DNA of 64,000 nucleotides from Pandoraea fibrosis (GTDB lineage Bacteria > Pseudomonadota > Gammaproteobacteria > Burkholderiales > Burkholderiaceae): NCBI RefSeq assembly GCF_000807775.2, contig NZ_CP047385.1:2480001-2544000 (forward strand), read 5' to 3'. Made by a program: the position numbers and the translations under genes. The notes under the pieces were generated by a model, which saw only the letters and a list, made by a program, of their open reading frames with translations, was not told the DNA's origin and did no database searches. Shown one piece after another: positions 32,791-42,241 of the stretch (positions are counted from its first letter, which is position 1; the number at the start of each line of letters is the position of its first letter).

Positions 32791-35700
32791 ATGCCCGCGA
32801 ATTCGGAAGAGAAAGTCCGCCAGCACATGGCGGAAGTCGTCACGATGGCCGGGGAGCGTGCGCCGGAGGTGGCCGCGCTGTTCGAACCGTTCGTGCGACA
32901 TTACTACGGTCTGGCCGATGCCGAGGATGTTGTCTCGCGCAGTGTCGCCGATCTTTATGGTGCGGCGATGGCGCACTGGCAACTTGGCCAGAAGTTCGTC
33001 TCCGGCGAGCCTCGCATCCGCATCTATAACCCCACGCTCGATCAGCACGGCTGGCATTGCAGCCATACGGTCATCGAGATCGTCAACGACGACATGCCGT
33101 TTCTTGTCGATTCGGTGACGATGGAGATCAACCGGCAGGGGCTCGCCCTGCATTCCGCCTTTCACCCGGTCTACCGCATCAAGCGCGACGCGGCGGGCAA
33201 GCGTCTCGCCGTGGCGCCCGGCGGGGGGCTGGTGCGCCCGGCCTCTGCGGGCGAGCGCTCGGGCGCGAATGCCGGGAGCAACGTCGGGGCGCTGCTGGCG
33301 TCGGGCGGAGGCAGCGCGGCCGGCGAGGCGGGGGCAGCGACGCAGAACGGCGGCGACACCACGGCCGACGGCAGCCGTTTCGAATCGTATATCCACATCG
33401 AAGTCGACCGGTTTTCCGAGCCTGAGCGGATTCAGGCGCTGGCGGATGGCCTGAAACGCGCGCTGGGCGACGTGCGCGCCGCCGTCGAAGACTGGCGTGC
33501 GATGCAGGCGGCGGCTCACGCGGCCATCGAAGCCCTCGCGCAGCGTGCCGCGCACAAGGGCGTGAGCCAGCAGGAGCGGGCCGAGATCGACGAGGCGCAG
33601 GCGTTCCTCGACTGGATGCTGGCTCGCCATTTCACTTTCCTCGGCTATCGCGACTATGAATTGGTCGAGCGCGACGGCGAGCATTACCTGCAAGGCGTGG
33701 CAGGCACCGGTCTGGGGGTACTTCGGGAAGCGCGACGCGACGCCAGTACTCCCGACATCACCCGTCTGTCGCCTGGGGCCATCGGCATCGTTCAGGAAAG
33801 CGCGCCGATCTTTCTGACGAAGGCGAATTCGCGAGCCAGCGTGCATCGTCCCGGTTATCTCGACTACGTGGGCGTCAAGCGTTTCGACGCACAGGGGCGC
33901 GTGTGCGGGGAGCGTCGTTTCCTGGGCCTGTACACGTCGACTGTCTACATGGTGCCGGCCGACGAAATTCCCTTGGTGCGCCGCAAGGTCGCCGAAGTGA
34001 TCGGGCGCACCGGGTTCCTGCCGAACGGGCATCTGGCCAAGACACTCGCCACCATTCTCGAACAGTATCCGCGCGACGAACTCTTTCAGATCGACGTCGA
34101 TCAACTGGCCGATATTGCGCTGGGCATTCTGCGCTTGCAGGAGCGTCAGCGCACGCGCCTGTTCGTGCGACGCGACCGCTTCGACCGTTTCGTGTCCTGT
34201 CTGGTGTTTGTCCCGCGCGAGAAGTTCAACACCGATCTGCGTGTGCGTGTGCAGAACCTGTTGCAGGCGGCCTATCACGGCACGAGCGTTGAGTTCACAC
34301 CGCAGCTCTCCGAGTCGATGCTCGCGCGCATTCACATCACCGTGCGCACCGAGCCGGGGCACGTACCCGAGGTCGATGTGAACGAACTCGAAGCCCGCAT
34401 TGTCGAGACGACACGTCGCTGGCAGGACGATCTGTCCGACGCACTGCGTGAGCAGTTGGGTGAGGAGCGGGGCACGCGCGCGCTGCGGCGCTATGCGCAG
34501 GCATTCCCCGCCGGGTATCGCGAGGATTACGCCGCGCGCGTGGCGGTGCGCGACGTCGAGCTGATCGAACCGTTACTCGATCAAGCGACGCAAGCCGCGC
34601 CAGTGCACACCGCACCAGCGGGGGCCACGCCGCTCGCCATGCAGCTTTACCGGCCGCTCGAAGCCCCGTCAGGGACGTTGCGCTTCAAGATCTATCAGGC
34701 GGGCGAGCCTATCGCGCTCTCGCGCAGCCTGCCGATGCTCGAACACCTCGGGGTGCGGGTGAACGACGAGCGCCCCTACCGGATCGAGCCCGCCGACGCG
34801 GGCGTCGTCTGGATGCACGACTTCGGCATGACGAGTCTGGATGGCGCGGACGTCGATCTGGAACACGCACGCACCCGTTTCGAAGACGCCTTCGCGCGTA
34901 TCTGGGCGGGCGACGTCGAGAATGACGATCTCAATCGTCTGGTGCTGCAAGCCGGGCTCACGTGGCGCGAGGTGCGCATTCTTCGGGCGTATGCGAAGTA
35001 CATTCGTCAGGTCGGCTCGACATTCAGCAACGCGTACATCGAGAGTGCGCTGACCGGGAATCCGTCGATTGCGGGCATGCTCGTGCGCTTGTTCCTCGCG
35101 CGCTTCGATCCGGCGCTGGGCGAGGAAGTGCGCACGTCGCAGGCAGAACGGCTGCGCGCGCAAATTCACGCGGCGCTCGAAGACGTTCCCAATCTCGACG
35201 AGGACCGTATCCTGCGCCAATTCCTCGGCGTGCTCGAAGCGACGTTGCGCACCAACTACTTCCAGACGGACAAGGACGGCGTCACCCAGAAGACTTACCT
35301 CTCCTTCAAGTTCGATCCGTCGAAGGTGCCGGGCCTGCCCGAGCCGAAGCCGATGTTCGAGATCTGGGTGTATTCGCCGCGAGTGGAGGGGGTGCACCTG
35401 CGTGGCGGACGCGTGGCACGCGGCGGCCTGCGCTGGTCGGATCGTCGCGAAGACTTCCGCACCGAGGTGCTGGGTCTCGTGAAGGCGCAGATGGTGAAGA
35501 ACACCGTGATCGTGCCGGTCGGTTCGAAGGGCGGCTTCGTGGTGAAGCAGCCGCCGTCGCCGGGGGATCGCGATGCGTATCTGGCCGAGGGCGTGGCGTG
35601 CTACCAGACATTCCTGCGCGGCCTGCTGGATCTGACCGACAACTATGTCGACGGCCAACTGGTGCCGCCACCGAAGACCGTGCGCATCGACGGCGACGAT

Positions 35701-37836
35701 CCCTATCTTGTCGTTGCGGCCGACAAGGGCACGGCCACGTTCTCCGATTACGCCAATGCCATTTCGGCGGAGTACGGCTTCTGGCTTGGCGACGCCTTTG
35801 CCTCGGGGGGATCGGTCGGCTACGACCACAAGAAGATGGCCATTACCGCGCGCGGCGCGTGGGAGTCGGTGAAGCGTCACTTCAGCGAGATGGGGGTCGA
35901 CACCCAGTCGCAGGACTTCACGGTGGTCGGCATCGGCGACATGTCGGGCGACGTCTTCGGCAACGGCATGCTGCTCTCGAAGCACATTCGCCTGGTAGCG
36001 GCGTTCGACCATCGCCACATCTTCCTCGACCCGAACCCCGATGCGGCAGCGTCATTCGCCGAGCGCGAGCGCATGTTCCAACTGCCGCGCTCCAGTTGGG
36101 CCGACTACGACACCCGTCTCATCTCCGAGGGCGGCGGCGTATTCCCGCGCACGGCCAAGACCATCGCGCTTTCGCCGCAGGTGCGCGAGTTGATCGGCAC
36201 CGAGGCCACCGAATTGCCACCGACCGATCTGCTGCGCGCGCTGTTGAAGGCGCCGGTCGATCTGCTCTACAACGGCGGCATCGGGACCTATGTGAAGGCG
36301 AGCACCGAGACGCACGCGCAGGTGGGCGATCGCGCCAACGACGGTTTGCGAGTGAATGGCGCGGAGCTGCGCTGCAAGGTGGTCGCCGAAGGCGGCAATC
36401 TCGGACTGACGCAACTTGGGCGCATCGAGTACGCGCAGCACGGCGGGCGTATCAATACGGATGCCATCGACAATTCGGCGGGCGTCGATTGTTCCGATCA
36501 CGAGGTCAACATCAAGATTCTGCTCGGTCTGGTGGTGACCGATGGCGAAATGACGCTCAAGCAGCGCAATACGTTGCTCGCGGAAATGACGGAAGAGGTC
36601 GGCACGCTCGTGCTGCGCGACAACTATCTGCAAACGCAGGCGCTGTCGCTGGGACGCCTGCGCGCCGCCGCGGCGCTCGACGGCGATGCGCGCTTCATGC
36701 GCTATCTCGAACGCGCCCAGCGGCTGGTGCGCGCCATCGAGTTCCTGCCCGACGACGACGCCCTCGATGCGCGGCGCGCGGCGGGCGCGGGTCTGACGTC
36801 GCCCGAGCGGGCGGTGCTCATGGCCTACAGCAAGATGTGGCTCTACGACGTATTGTTGGCGAGCGATCTGCCCGATGCCGGTTTCGTTGCCGAGGGATTG
36901 CCGTCGTACTTCCCCACGCCGTTGGCAAGTCGGTGTGGTGCGGCGATGCTGCGGCATCCGCTGAAACGAGAAATTCTCGCCACCATGCACGCCAATGCGC
37001 TCGTCAACCGGGCGGGGGTGACGTTTGTGCATCGGCTGAGCGAGGAGACGGGCGCGGAGCCGGCCGACGTTGTGCGGGCCAGTCTGGCCGCGCGCGGCGC
37101 CTACCGTCTCGACGCGCTGTGGCGCGAGGTCGATGCGCTCGACGCACGGGTCTCGCACGAGACACAGGCGTCGCTCTTTACGGCCATCGCGCAGTGGCAC
37201 GAGCAGGCGACATTGTGGTTCCTGCGCCGGCGCCTGACCGATGTGCCGCAGACCGTCGAGCGGTTGCGCAGTGTGCTCGATCCGATTCTGCCGACGCTCG
37301 ACACGCTGGTCAGCGGCGAGGCGGCCGACGACGCGCGCGTCAAATCCCAGGCGATGATCGATGCCGGGGTGCCGACATCGCTTGCGCAAACCGCAGCGGG
37401 CATTGGCGCACGGGTCGCGCTGCTCGATATCGCCGAGGTCGCCAGCACCAGCGGGCGTGAGCCGGCGCTTGCCGCGCAGGTGTACTTCGCGCTCGATACG
37501 CCGCTTGGTTACGGCTGGTTGCATAGCGGTGTGCTGGGCCTGCCGATGCAGACCCATTGGCAGCGGCTCGCGCGGGCTACGTTGCTCGAAGAGTTATCGG
37601 TGCTCAGGCGACGTCTGACGGCGAGCGTGCTCGAGGGTGGCGAGCGGCCTGACGTCGATGCCGGCGACGTCAGCGATCAGAGTCCGGCGGGTCAATTGGT
37701 CGCCGGGTGGCAGCGCACGCATGCGGAAGCGTTGGCGCGTTATCACCGCGTGCTTGCCGATCAGGTGGCCGTGGGCAATGCGGATCTCGCCATGCTCTCG
37801 GTCAGCCTGAAGGCGTTGGCGGAGGTCGGACGCTGA
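32791..37836 (+). CDS. gdhZ: NAD-specific glutamate dehydrogenase (GDH-180 class)
   Basis: The large bacterial NAD+-dependent glutamate dehydrogenase (about 180 kDa) converts L-glutamate to 2-oxoglutarate and ammonium for catabolism. The 1681 residues include N-terminal regulatory ACT-like parts (VIEIVNDDMPFLVDSVTMEI), the catalytic core (GGRVARGGLRWSDRREDFRT, NTVIVPVGSKGGFVVK), a Rossmann part (FTVVGIGDMSGDVFGNGML, AAFDHRHIFLDPNPD, VVAEGGNLGLTQLGRIEYA) and the C-terminal helical region. An Ala/Gly/Ser-rich insert at about residues 141-195 is unusual. ATG 32791 has GAGG nine bases before. Monocistronic, divergent from dbpA by 126 bp. Confidence 0.97.
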   Translation: MPANSEEKVRQHMAEVVTMAGERAPEVAALFEPFVRHYYGLADAEDVVSRSVADLYGAAMAHWQLGQKFVSGEPRIRIYNPTLDQHGWHCSHTVIEIVNDDMPFLVDSVTMEINRQGLALHSAFHPVYRIKRDAAGKRLAVAPGGGLVRPASAGERSGANAGSNVGALLASGGGSAAGEAGAATQNGGDTTADGSRFESYIHIEVDRFSEPERIQALADGLKRALGDVRAAVEDWRAMQAAAHAAIEALAQRAAHKGVSQQERAEIDEAQAFLDWMLARHFTFLGYRDYELVERDGEHYLQGVAGTGLGVLREARRDASTPDITRLSPGAIGIVQESAPIFLTKANSRASVHRPGYLDYVGVKRFDAQGRVCGERRFLGLYTSTVYMVPADEIPLVRRKVAEVIGRTGFLPNGHLAKTLATILEQYPRDELFQIDVDQLADIALGILRLQERQRTRLFVRRDRFDRFVSCLVFVPREKFNTDLRVRVQNLLQAAYHGTSVEFTPQLSESMLARIHITVRTEPGHVPEVDVNELEARIVETTRRWQDDLSDALREQLGEERGTRALRRYAQAFPAGYREDYAARVAVRDVELIEPLLDQATQAAPVHTAPAGATPLAMQLYRPLEAPSGTLRFKIYQAGEPIALSRSLPMLEHLGVRVNDERPYRIEPADAGVVWMHDFGMTSLDGADVDLEHARTRFEDAFARIWAGDVENDDLNRLVLQAGLTWREVRILRAYAKYIRQVGSTFSNAYIESALTGNPSIAGMLVRLFLARFDPALGEEVRTSQAERLRAQIHAALEDVPNLDEDRILRQFLGVLEATLRTNYFQTDKDGVTQKTYLSFKFDPSKVPGLPEPKPMFEIWVYSPRVEGVHLRGGRVARGGLRWSDRREDFRTEVLGLVKAQMVKNTVIVPVGSKGGFVVKQPPSPGDRDAYLAEGVACYQTFLRGLLDLTDNYVDGQLVPPPKTVRIDGDDPYLVVAADKGTATFSDYANAISAEYGFWLGDAFASGGSVGYDHKKMAITARGAWESVKRHFSEMGVDTQSQDFTVVGIGDMSGDVFGNGMLLSKHIRLVAAFDHRHIFLDPNPDAAASFAERERMFQLPRSSWADYDTRLISEGGGVFPRTAKTIALSPQVRELIGTEATELPPTDLLRALLKAPVDLLYNGGIGTYVKASTETHAQVGDRANDGLRVNGAELRCKVVAEGGNLGLTQLGRIEYAQHGGRINTDAIDNSAGVDCSDHEVNIKILLGLVVTDGEMTLKQRNTLLAEMTEEVGTLVLRDNYLQTQALSLGRLRAAAALDGDARFMRYLERAQRLVRAIEFLPDDDALDARRAAGAGLTSPERAVLMAYSKMWLYDVLLASDLPDAGFVAEGLPSYFPTPLASRCGAAMLRHPLKREILATMHANALVNRAGVTFVHRLSEETGAEPADVVRASLAARGAYRLDALWREVDALDARVSHETQASLFTAIAQWHEQATLWFLRRRLTDVPQTVERLRSVLDPILPTLDTLVSGEAADDARVKSQAMIDAGVPTSLAQTAAGIGARVALLDIAEVASTSGREPALAAQVYFALDTPLGYGWLHSGVLGLPMQTHWQRLARATLLEELSVLRRRLTASVLEGGERPDVDAGDVSDQSPAGQLVAGWQRTHAEALARYHRVLADQVAVGNADLAMLSVSLKALAEVGR

Positions 37837-38020
37837 CGCGTGGCGAGTGACGTGCGGTACGGTGTCGCGCAGCTATCGGCGATCGAAGCATGCGGTGATT
37901 CGACGGGATTGCATATGCGGCGTGAGCGCAATTCCTTGTGGCGAATGATTGGTTGGGCGAGGGCGGCACGGGTGGTGTAATCGACGCGGATTTCGCTTTT
38001 TTACCGCAGAGGACACCCCC

Positions 38021-39043
38021 GTGGGTCGTAGACGTTTTCTTTCCCGCACGCTTCGTCTGGCGGGCGCTGCCGCGTTTGGTCTGCCGCCGCTAGTCGCTTC
38101 TTTTCCTGCCTATTCCCGTGACGAGTCCGGCGCCGCGCAGGCGATCCCCGCCGGGGTGACGCTGCGCGTCGGTCTGGCGAGCCGCCTGGGGCCGGACGTT
38201 CAACTTCAGATCGCTGGGGCATTGCGCGACCTGCCGTATCGCATCGAATGGGCGAGCTTCGATGCGGCGCCGCCGGCACTCGAGGCGTTGCTTGGCGGAC
38301 ATATCGATGTCTTCTCCGGCGGCGATACGCCCACGCTCGCGATTGCGGCGCGCCCGGGCAATGCCTTCGTGGTGGGGGCGCAGAACAATGGCCTGTATGG
38401 CGCGCTGCTGGTGCGCGGCGATTCGCCGCTGCATCAGGTCAGCGAACTCAAAGGCAAGCGCGTGGCGGTGTTTCGCGGCTCGGGCTTTCACAACAGTCTC
38501 GTGTCGATCATCGAACAGGCGGGGTTGCGCTGGCAGGATATCGAGCCCGTCTATCTGACACCTGCCGACGGTCTGGCCGGGCTGATCAGCGGCAAGGTCG
38601 ATGCGTGGGGCATCTGGGATCCGAATGCCGCGATTGCCCAGCGTCAATATGGCGCGCGCATTCTCGCGACACCGCAACGGCTGTCCTACTCTTTCCAGTT
38701 TGCAAGCAAATCCGTGCTCGACGACAGCGCCCGGCGCGCTGCGCTACAGGACTATCTCGTGCGGGCACAGACCGCCGCCGACTGGGTGCGAACGCATCCG
38801 CAGGCATGGGCTGGCAAACAGACGGAAACCGCGCGTTTGTCGCCTGACGCCGCTGCGCTCGCGGCAAGCCGCACAGGCGGGCAATTCACGCCCATCGACG
38901 ACGCGCTCATCGCCACCGTGCAGCAGGAGGCCGATCGCTTCGCGTCGCTCGGCATCATCGCGCGGCCGGTAGAGGTGCGTTCCGTTTTCGATGCCCGCTT
39001 CAACACCGTATTGGCGGCGGCTGCCGCGCGTGCGACGGCCTGA
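38021..39043 (+). CDS. Tat-exported aliphatic sulfonate-type ABC substrate-binding protein
   Basis: A 340-residue periplasmic receptor of the SsuA/TauA class. The N-terminus GRRRFLSRTLRLAGAAAFG is a twin-arginine signal, so it is exported folded. The domain has LRVGLASRLGPDVQLQIAGA, EALLGGHIDVFSGGDTPTLA and GKRVAVFRGSGFHNSLVSII as in sulfonate/nitrate receptors. Start GTG 38021 is chosen over an upstream in-frame start because AGAGGA lies at correct spacing and the Tat signal follows directly. No permease or ATPase genes adjoin it. The neighbours downstream are an OsmC protein and an FMN monooxygenase, so the ligand is probably an organosulfur compound (inference). Confidence 0.88.
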   Translation: MGRRRFLSRTLRLAGAAAFGLPPLVASFPAYSRDESGAAQAIPAGVTLRVGLASRLGPDVQLQIAGALRDLPYRIEWASFDAAPPALEALLGGHIDVFSGGDTPTLAIAARPGNAFVVGAQNNGLYGALLVRGDSPLHQVSELKGKRVAVFRGSGFHNSLVSIIEQAGLRWQDIEPVYLTPADGLAGLISGKVDAWGIWDPNAAIAQRQYGARILATPQRLSYSFQFASKSVLDDSARRAALQDYLVRAQTAADWVRTHPQAWAGKQTETARLSPDAAALAASRTGGQFTPIDDALIATVQQEADRFASLGIIARPVEVRSVFDARFNTVLAAAAARATA

Positions 39044-39116
39044 TGACGTCGTCAGCTTCCGTGGCCTTCGTGCCATTCCTCCCATCCATTCCATCGACGT
39101 AGAAGACGAGGTCTCC

Positions 39117-39650
39117 GTGAGCAACTTGCGTGAATATCTGCTGCAAAAGAAAGGCGCCGTGACGAGTTGGCGAAACAAGATCCGCGACGACGGTTCGCAA
39201 CCGGCGCAGTTGAGCGCGCGCGTCACAGCGGAAGGGCGCACCGGTGTGCGTCGAATTCGTGTGCGCGACTTCCAGATCATCTTCGACAGCGGGCCCGAAC
39301 TGGCCGGCCATTCGCTGGGGCCGGGTTCGCAGGAGATGCAACTTGGGGTGCTGGGCACCTGCCTCACGCACATCTTTCTGACGCAGGCCGCGCTGCAGGA
39401 CGTGCCGCTCGATACCATCAATGTCGAGGTCACGGCCAACATCGATCATCGGGGCGGTCAACCGGGATTCGAGGACGTGCCCGTCTATCCGGTCAATGTG
39501 CGCTACACGGCGCATATCGAGTCGCCGGCGTCGCGAGAGCAGATCGCTGCACTGCATGAAGCGGTCGAGCGCACGTGCCCGATCTACAACTTCCTGATCA
39601 ATCCGCAAACGATTCAGGGCCAGATCGAACACACGCGCACCGCTGCGTGA
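39117..39650 (+). CDS. OsmC/Ohr-family protein
   Basis: A 177-residue OsmC-fold protein. These dimeric enzymes reduce organic hydroperoxides with paired cysteines; here only one Cys lies near the usual first position (LGVLGTCLTHIFLTQAAL) and a second at ERTCPIYNFLIN, both matching the OsmC pattern. GTG 39117 follows GAGG. It sits between a sulfonate-type binding protein (73 bp before) and a luciferase-type monooxygenase (68 bp after), so it may handle reactive sulfur or peroxide by-products of that pathway (inference). Confidence 0.9.
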   Translation: MSNLREYLLQKKGAVTSWRNKIRDDGSQPAQLSARVTAEGRTGVRRIRVRDFQIIFDSGPELAGHSLGPGSQEMQLGVLGTCLTHIFLTQAALQDVPLDTINVEVTANIDHRGGQPGFEDVPVYPVNVRYTAHIESPASREQIAALHEAVERTCPIYNFLINPQTIQGQIEHTRTAA

Positions 39651-39718
39651 GTGCGTGAAACGATTCCCGGCGTGGCGCGAGGTCACGCCGGTAGCGACTG
39701 ATTTACGGATACCCTGTC

Positions 39719-40834
39719 ATGCCCATCGAGATCCTCGGCACCGTATCGCACAGCCGTGTCACCGAGACCACCGGATTGCGCGGCGCCAGTGCCTTTGAAC
39801 CGGAATACATTGCGGCGCTTGCGCGTGCCCATGAGCAGGCGGGCTACGACCGCGTGCTGATCGGTCACGAGTCGTGGCGTCCCGACGCGTTCCAGATTGC
39901 CGCTTATGTTCTGTATCAAACGTCGCGTCTCGGCGCACTCGTGGCGCATCGTCCCGGCTTCACACAACCGACGCTGGCGGCGCGTCAGGCGCTCACATTG
40001 GAGCGTCTGGCCGGGGCAGGGCGCGTGGCGTTGCACATCATCACCGGTGGCGACGAAGCGGATCAGCGTCGTGATGGTGACGACGTACCGCACGACGCAC
40101 GTTACGCGCGAACCGACGAGTATCTCGATGTCCTCAAACGCGTGTGGCGCGAGCCGTCGCCATTCGCGCATCAGGGGGACTTCTACCGTGTCGACGGTGC
40201 GTTTTCGGCAGTCAAGCCACATCATCCCGATTCGATCAGGTTATCGTTCGCGGGGGCATCGGATGGGGCGGTGCGAGTGGGGGCGAAGCATGCCGACATC
40301 TACATGCTCTGGGGCGAGCCGCTTGCACCGACGCAGGCGTTCGTCGAGCGCGTCCAGGCAGAGGCGGCGCGACATGGACGGCAGGTGCGTTTCAGCGTGT
40401 CGCAGCGGCCGATTCTGGGGGCGACCGAATCGGAGGCGTGGGAGCGCGCCGAGCACATCTTCGAGACATCGCGCCGGGAGCTGGAAGCTGCTGCGAAAGC
40501 CGAGGGGCCGCGCTTTTCGTCGCCGGTGCGTAGCTCCGTCGGTGCGAAGCGCCTCAACGCCGTGGCGCAGGAGCAGGACATCGCGGACGAGCGTCTCTGG
40601 CTCAAATACACGCGTCTGCTCGGGGCAGGCGGCTCGACCTCGGCGTTGGTCGGCACCCCGGAGCAAGTGGCGCAGGCCTATCTCCGTTATTACGACATTG
40701 GCGTGAGCGCCTTCTACATTCGCGGCTGGAATCTGCTCGACGACACCGTGGAGTACGGTCAGACGCTGATCCCGTTGCTGCGCGAAGGGGCGGCCGAGCG
40801 TGACCGGGTACTGGCGAGCGCGGCCCATCGCTAG
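39719..40834 (+). CDS. LLM-class flavin-dependent alkanesulfonate-type monooxygenase
   Basis: A 371-residue TIM-barrel enzyme of the bacterial luciferase superfamily, close to SsuD: FMNH2- and O2-dependent cleavage of the C-S bond, releasing sulfite. Typical blocks: EYIAALARAHEQAGYDRVLIGH, GRVALHIITGGDEADQRRDGD, YARTDEYLDVLKRVW, FAGASDGAVRVGAKHADIYM, VGTPEQVAQAYLRYYDIGVS. The flavin reductase partner (SsuE) is not in the window. It closes a three-gene cluster with the binding protein and OsmC. The exact sulfonate or sulfone is unknown. Confidence 0.9.
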   Translation: MPIEILGTVSHSRVTETTGLRGASAFEPEYIAALARAHEQAGYDRVLIGHESWRPDAFQIAAYVLYQTSRLGALVAHRPGFTQPTLAARQALTLERLAGAGRVALHIITGGDEADQRRDGDDVPHDARYARTDEYLDVLKRVWREPSPFAHQGDFYRVDGAFSAVKPHHPDSIRLSFAGASDGAVRVGAKHADIYMLWGEPLAPTQAFVERVQAEAARHGRQVRFSVSQRPILGATESEAWERAEHIFETSRRELEAAAKAEGPRFSSPVRSSVGAKRLNAVAQEQDIADERLWLKYTRLLGAGGSTSALVGTPEQVAQAYLRYYDIGVSAFYIRGWNLLDDTVEYGQTLIPLLREGAAERDRVLASAAHR

Positions 40835-40867
40835 CCGAAAACCCGGCTCGCCAACCTTTATTAAGCG

Positions 40868-40913
40868 TTTACACAAAAGACGCGAAACGGCGTATGATCC
40901 GGGAAAACCCTAG
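40868..40913 (+). promoter_or_regulatory. Promoter and GGGAAAACCCTA motif before the MFS gene
   Basis: TTTACA (40868) or TTACAC with an 18-19 bp spacer, then TATGAT (40893-40898). GGGAAAACCCTA lies at 40901-40912, at the expected start site. The 12-mer is identical to the one before the DUF3563 gene. Confidence 0.5.
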
Positions 40914-40996
40914 GATTGAACTGACTCGCGCGAATGCTTGCCCGTCGCGCGGGATGGCGCGTCCTGGGGTTTCGTCGATTCCTGATCCCCTGCGCA

Positions 40997-42217
40997 ATGC
41001 CCAACGACACCCGCCCTGCGAACGGTCAGTTCGCCACGACGCTGCAAATCGTCTCCACCGTGTTCTTCACGTTCCTTTGCTATCTGACGATCGGTTTGCC
41101 GCTCGCGGTATTGCCGTCGTTCGTGCATGTGGATCTGGCTTACAGCTCGGTCGTGGCCGGCCTGGCCATCAGTGTTCAATATCTGGCGACGCTGCTCTCG
41201 CGCCCTTACGCCGGTCGCACGGCCGATGCCTGGGGACCCAAGCGCACGGTGCTGTGCGGACTGGTCGCGTGCGGCGCGTCCGGCTTGCTCGTGGCGCTGG
41301 CTGGCGTGTTTTCCGGCGTAGCGTGGCTGTCGCTGCTCAGCCTGATTCTCGGGCGTCTCGTGTTGGGTTTCGGTGAGAGTTGGGTGTCGACGGGCGCGAT
41401 CATGTGGGGCATTGGTCAGGTCGGGCCGTCGCATACCGCGCGCGTCATCTCGTGGAATGGTGTGGCGACCTACGGCGCGCTGGCACTGGGCGCGCCGCTG
41501 GGCGTTGCGCTCGACAATACCTATGGCATCGAAGCGCTGGGCGGCGCGATTGCGCTGTCCGGCGTGGTGGGGTTGCTGCTCGCGCGTATGAAGCGTGCGA
41601 CATCTGTAATCCATGGCGAACGCCTCGCATTCCGTGCGGTGCTCGGCCGCGTGTTGCCGTTTGGCATGGGCCTCGCGCTGGGCTCGATCGGCTTTGGCGC
41701 CATTTCCACCTTCATCACCCTTTACTACGCAAGCCATCACTGGGACAACGCCGCGCTGGCGCTGACGGCGTTCGGCTTGTGCTTCATGGGCGTGCGGTTG
41801 TTGCTTGGCAGCAGCATCGGACGCTTCGGCGGCTACCGTGTCGCGATGGTGTCGTTCGCGCTCGAAGCGTTTGGCCTGATCGTGCTGGGCATTGCGCCGA
41901 CAGGCTTCACGGCGCTGCTGGGCGCGGCGCTCTCGGGGGCAGGTTTCTCGCTGGTGTTTCCGTCGCTGGGCGTAGCAGCCGTCAACCTCGTGCCCGCACA
42001 GAACCGTGGTGCGGCACTGGGCGCGTACTCCGTGTTTCTCGACGTGGCGCTTGGCGTGACGGGGCCGGTAGCGGGTCTGATCGTCGGGGCTTACGGCTAT
42101 GCCGAGGTCTACCTGTGCGCGGCAATCGCCGCCGTTGCGGCAGTCTTGCTGACGCTGTGGATGGCGAGGGCAGCACAGGCACGCGAAGCCGAGAAGAAAG
42201 TCGTGCAGACGGCCTAG
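40997..42217 (+). CDS. MFS transporter, YhhS/YfcJ-like
   Basis: A 12-helix inner-membrane transporter, 406 residues. The pattern [40 protein letters not shown] and [20 protein letters not shown] matches the YhhS/YfcJ branch of the major facilitator superfamily, whose members are implicated in sugar or drug efflux; the substrate here is unknown. ATG 40997 is preferred (upstream ATG 40934 adds a basic non-conserved extension). A paralogue with the same signatures is at 51997-53223. Confidence 0.88.
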   Translation: MPNDTRPANGQFATTLQIVSTVFFTFLCYLTIGLPLAVLPSFVHVDLAYSSVVAGLAISVQYLATLLSRPYAGRTADAWGPKRTVLCGLVACGASGLLVALAGVFSGVAWLSLLSLILGRLVLGFGESWVSTGAIMWGIGQVGPSHTARVISWNGVATYGALALGAPLGVALDNTYGIEALGGAIALSGVVGLLLARMKRATSVIHGERLAFRAVLGRVLPFGMGLALGSIGFGAISTFITLYYASHHWDNAALALTAFGLCFMGVRLLLGSSIGRFGGYRVAMVSFALEAFGLIVLGIAPTGFTALLGAALSGAGFSLVFPSLGVAAVNLVPAQNRGAALGAYSVFLDVALGVTGPVAGLIVGAYGYAEVYLCAAIAAVAAVLLTLWMARAAQAREAEKKVVQTA

Positions 42218-42241
42218 GCGTCATACCTTGCGGCGGCGCGA

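Noticed and set aside
32671..34362. 563-codon minus-strand frame opposite the glutamate dehydrogenase gene
   Set aside because: Antisense to a well-conserved protein; no motifs, no ribosome site.
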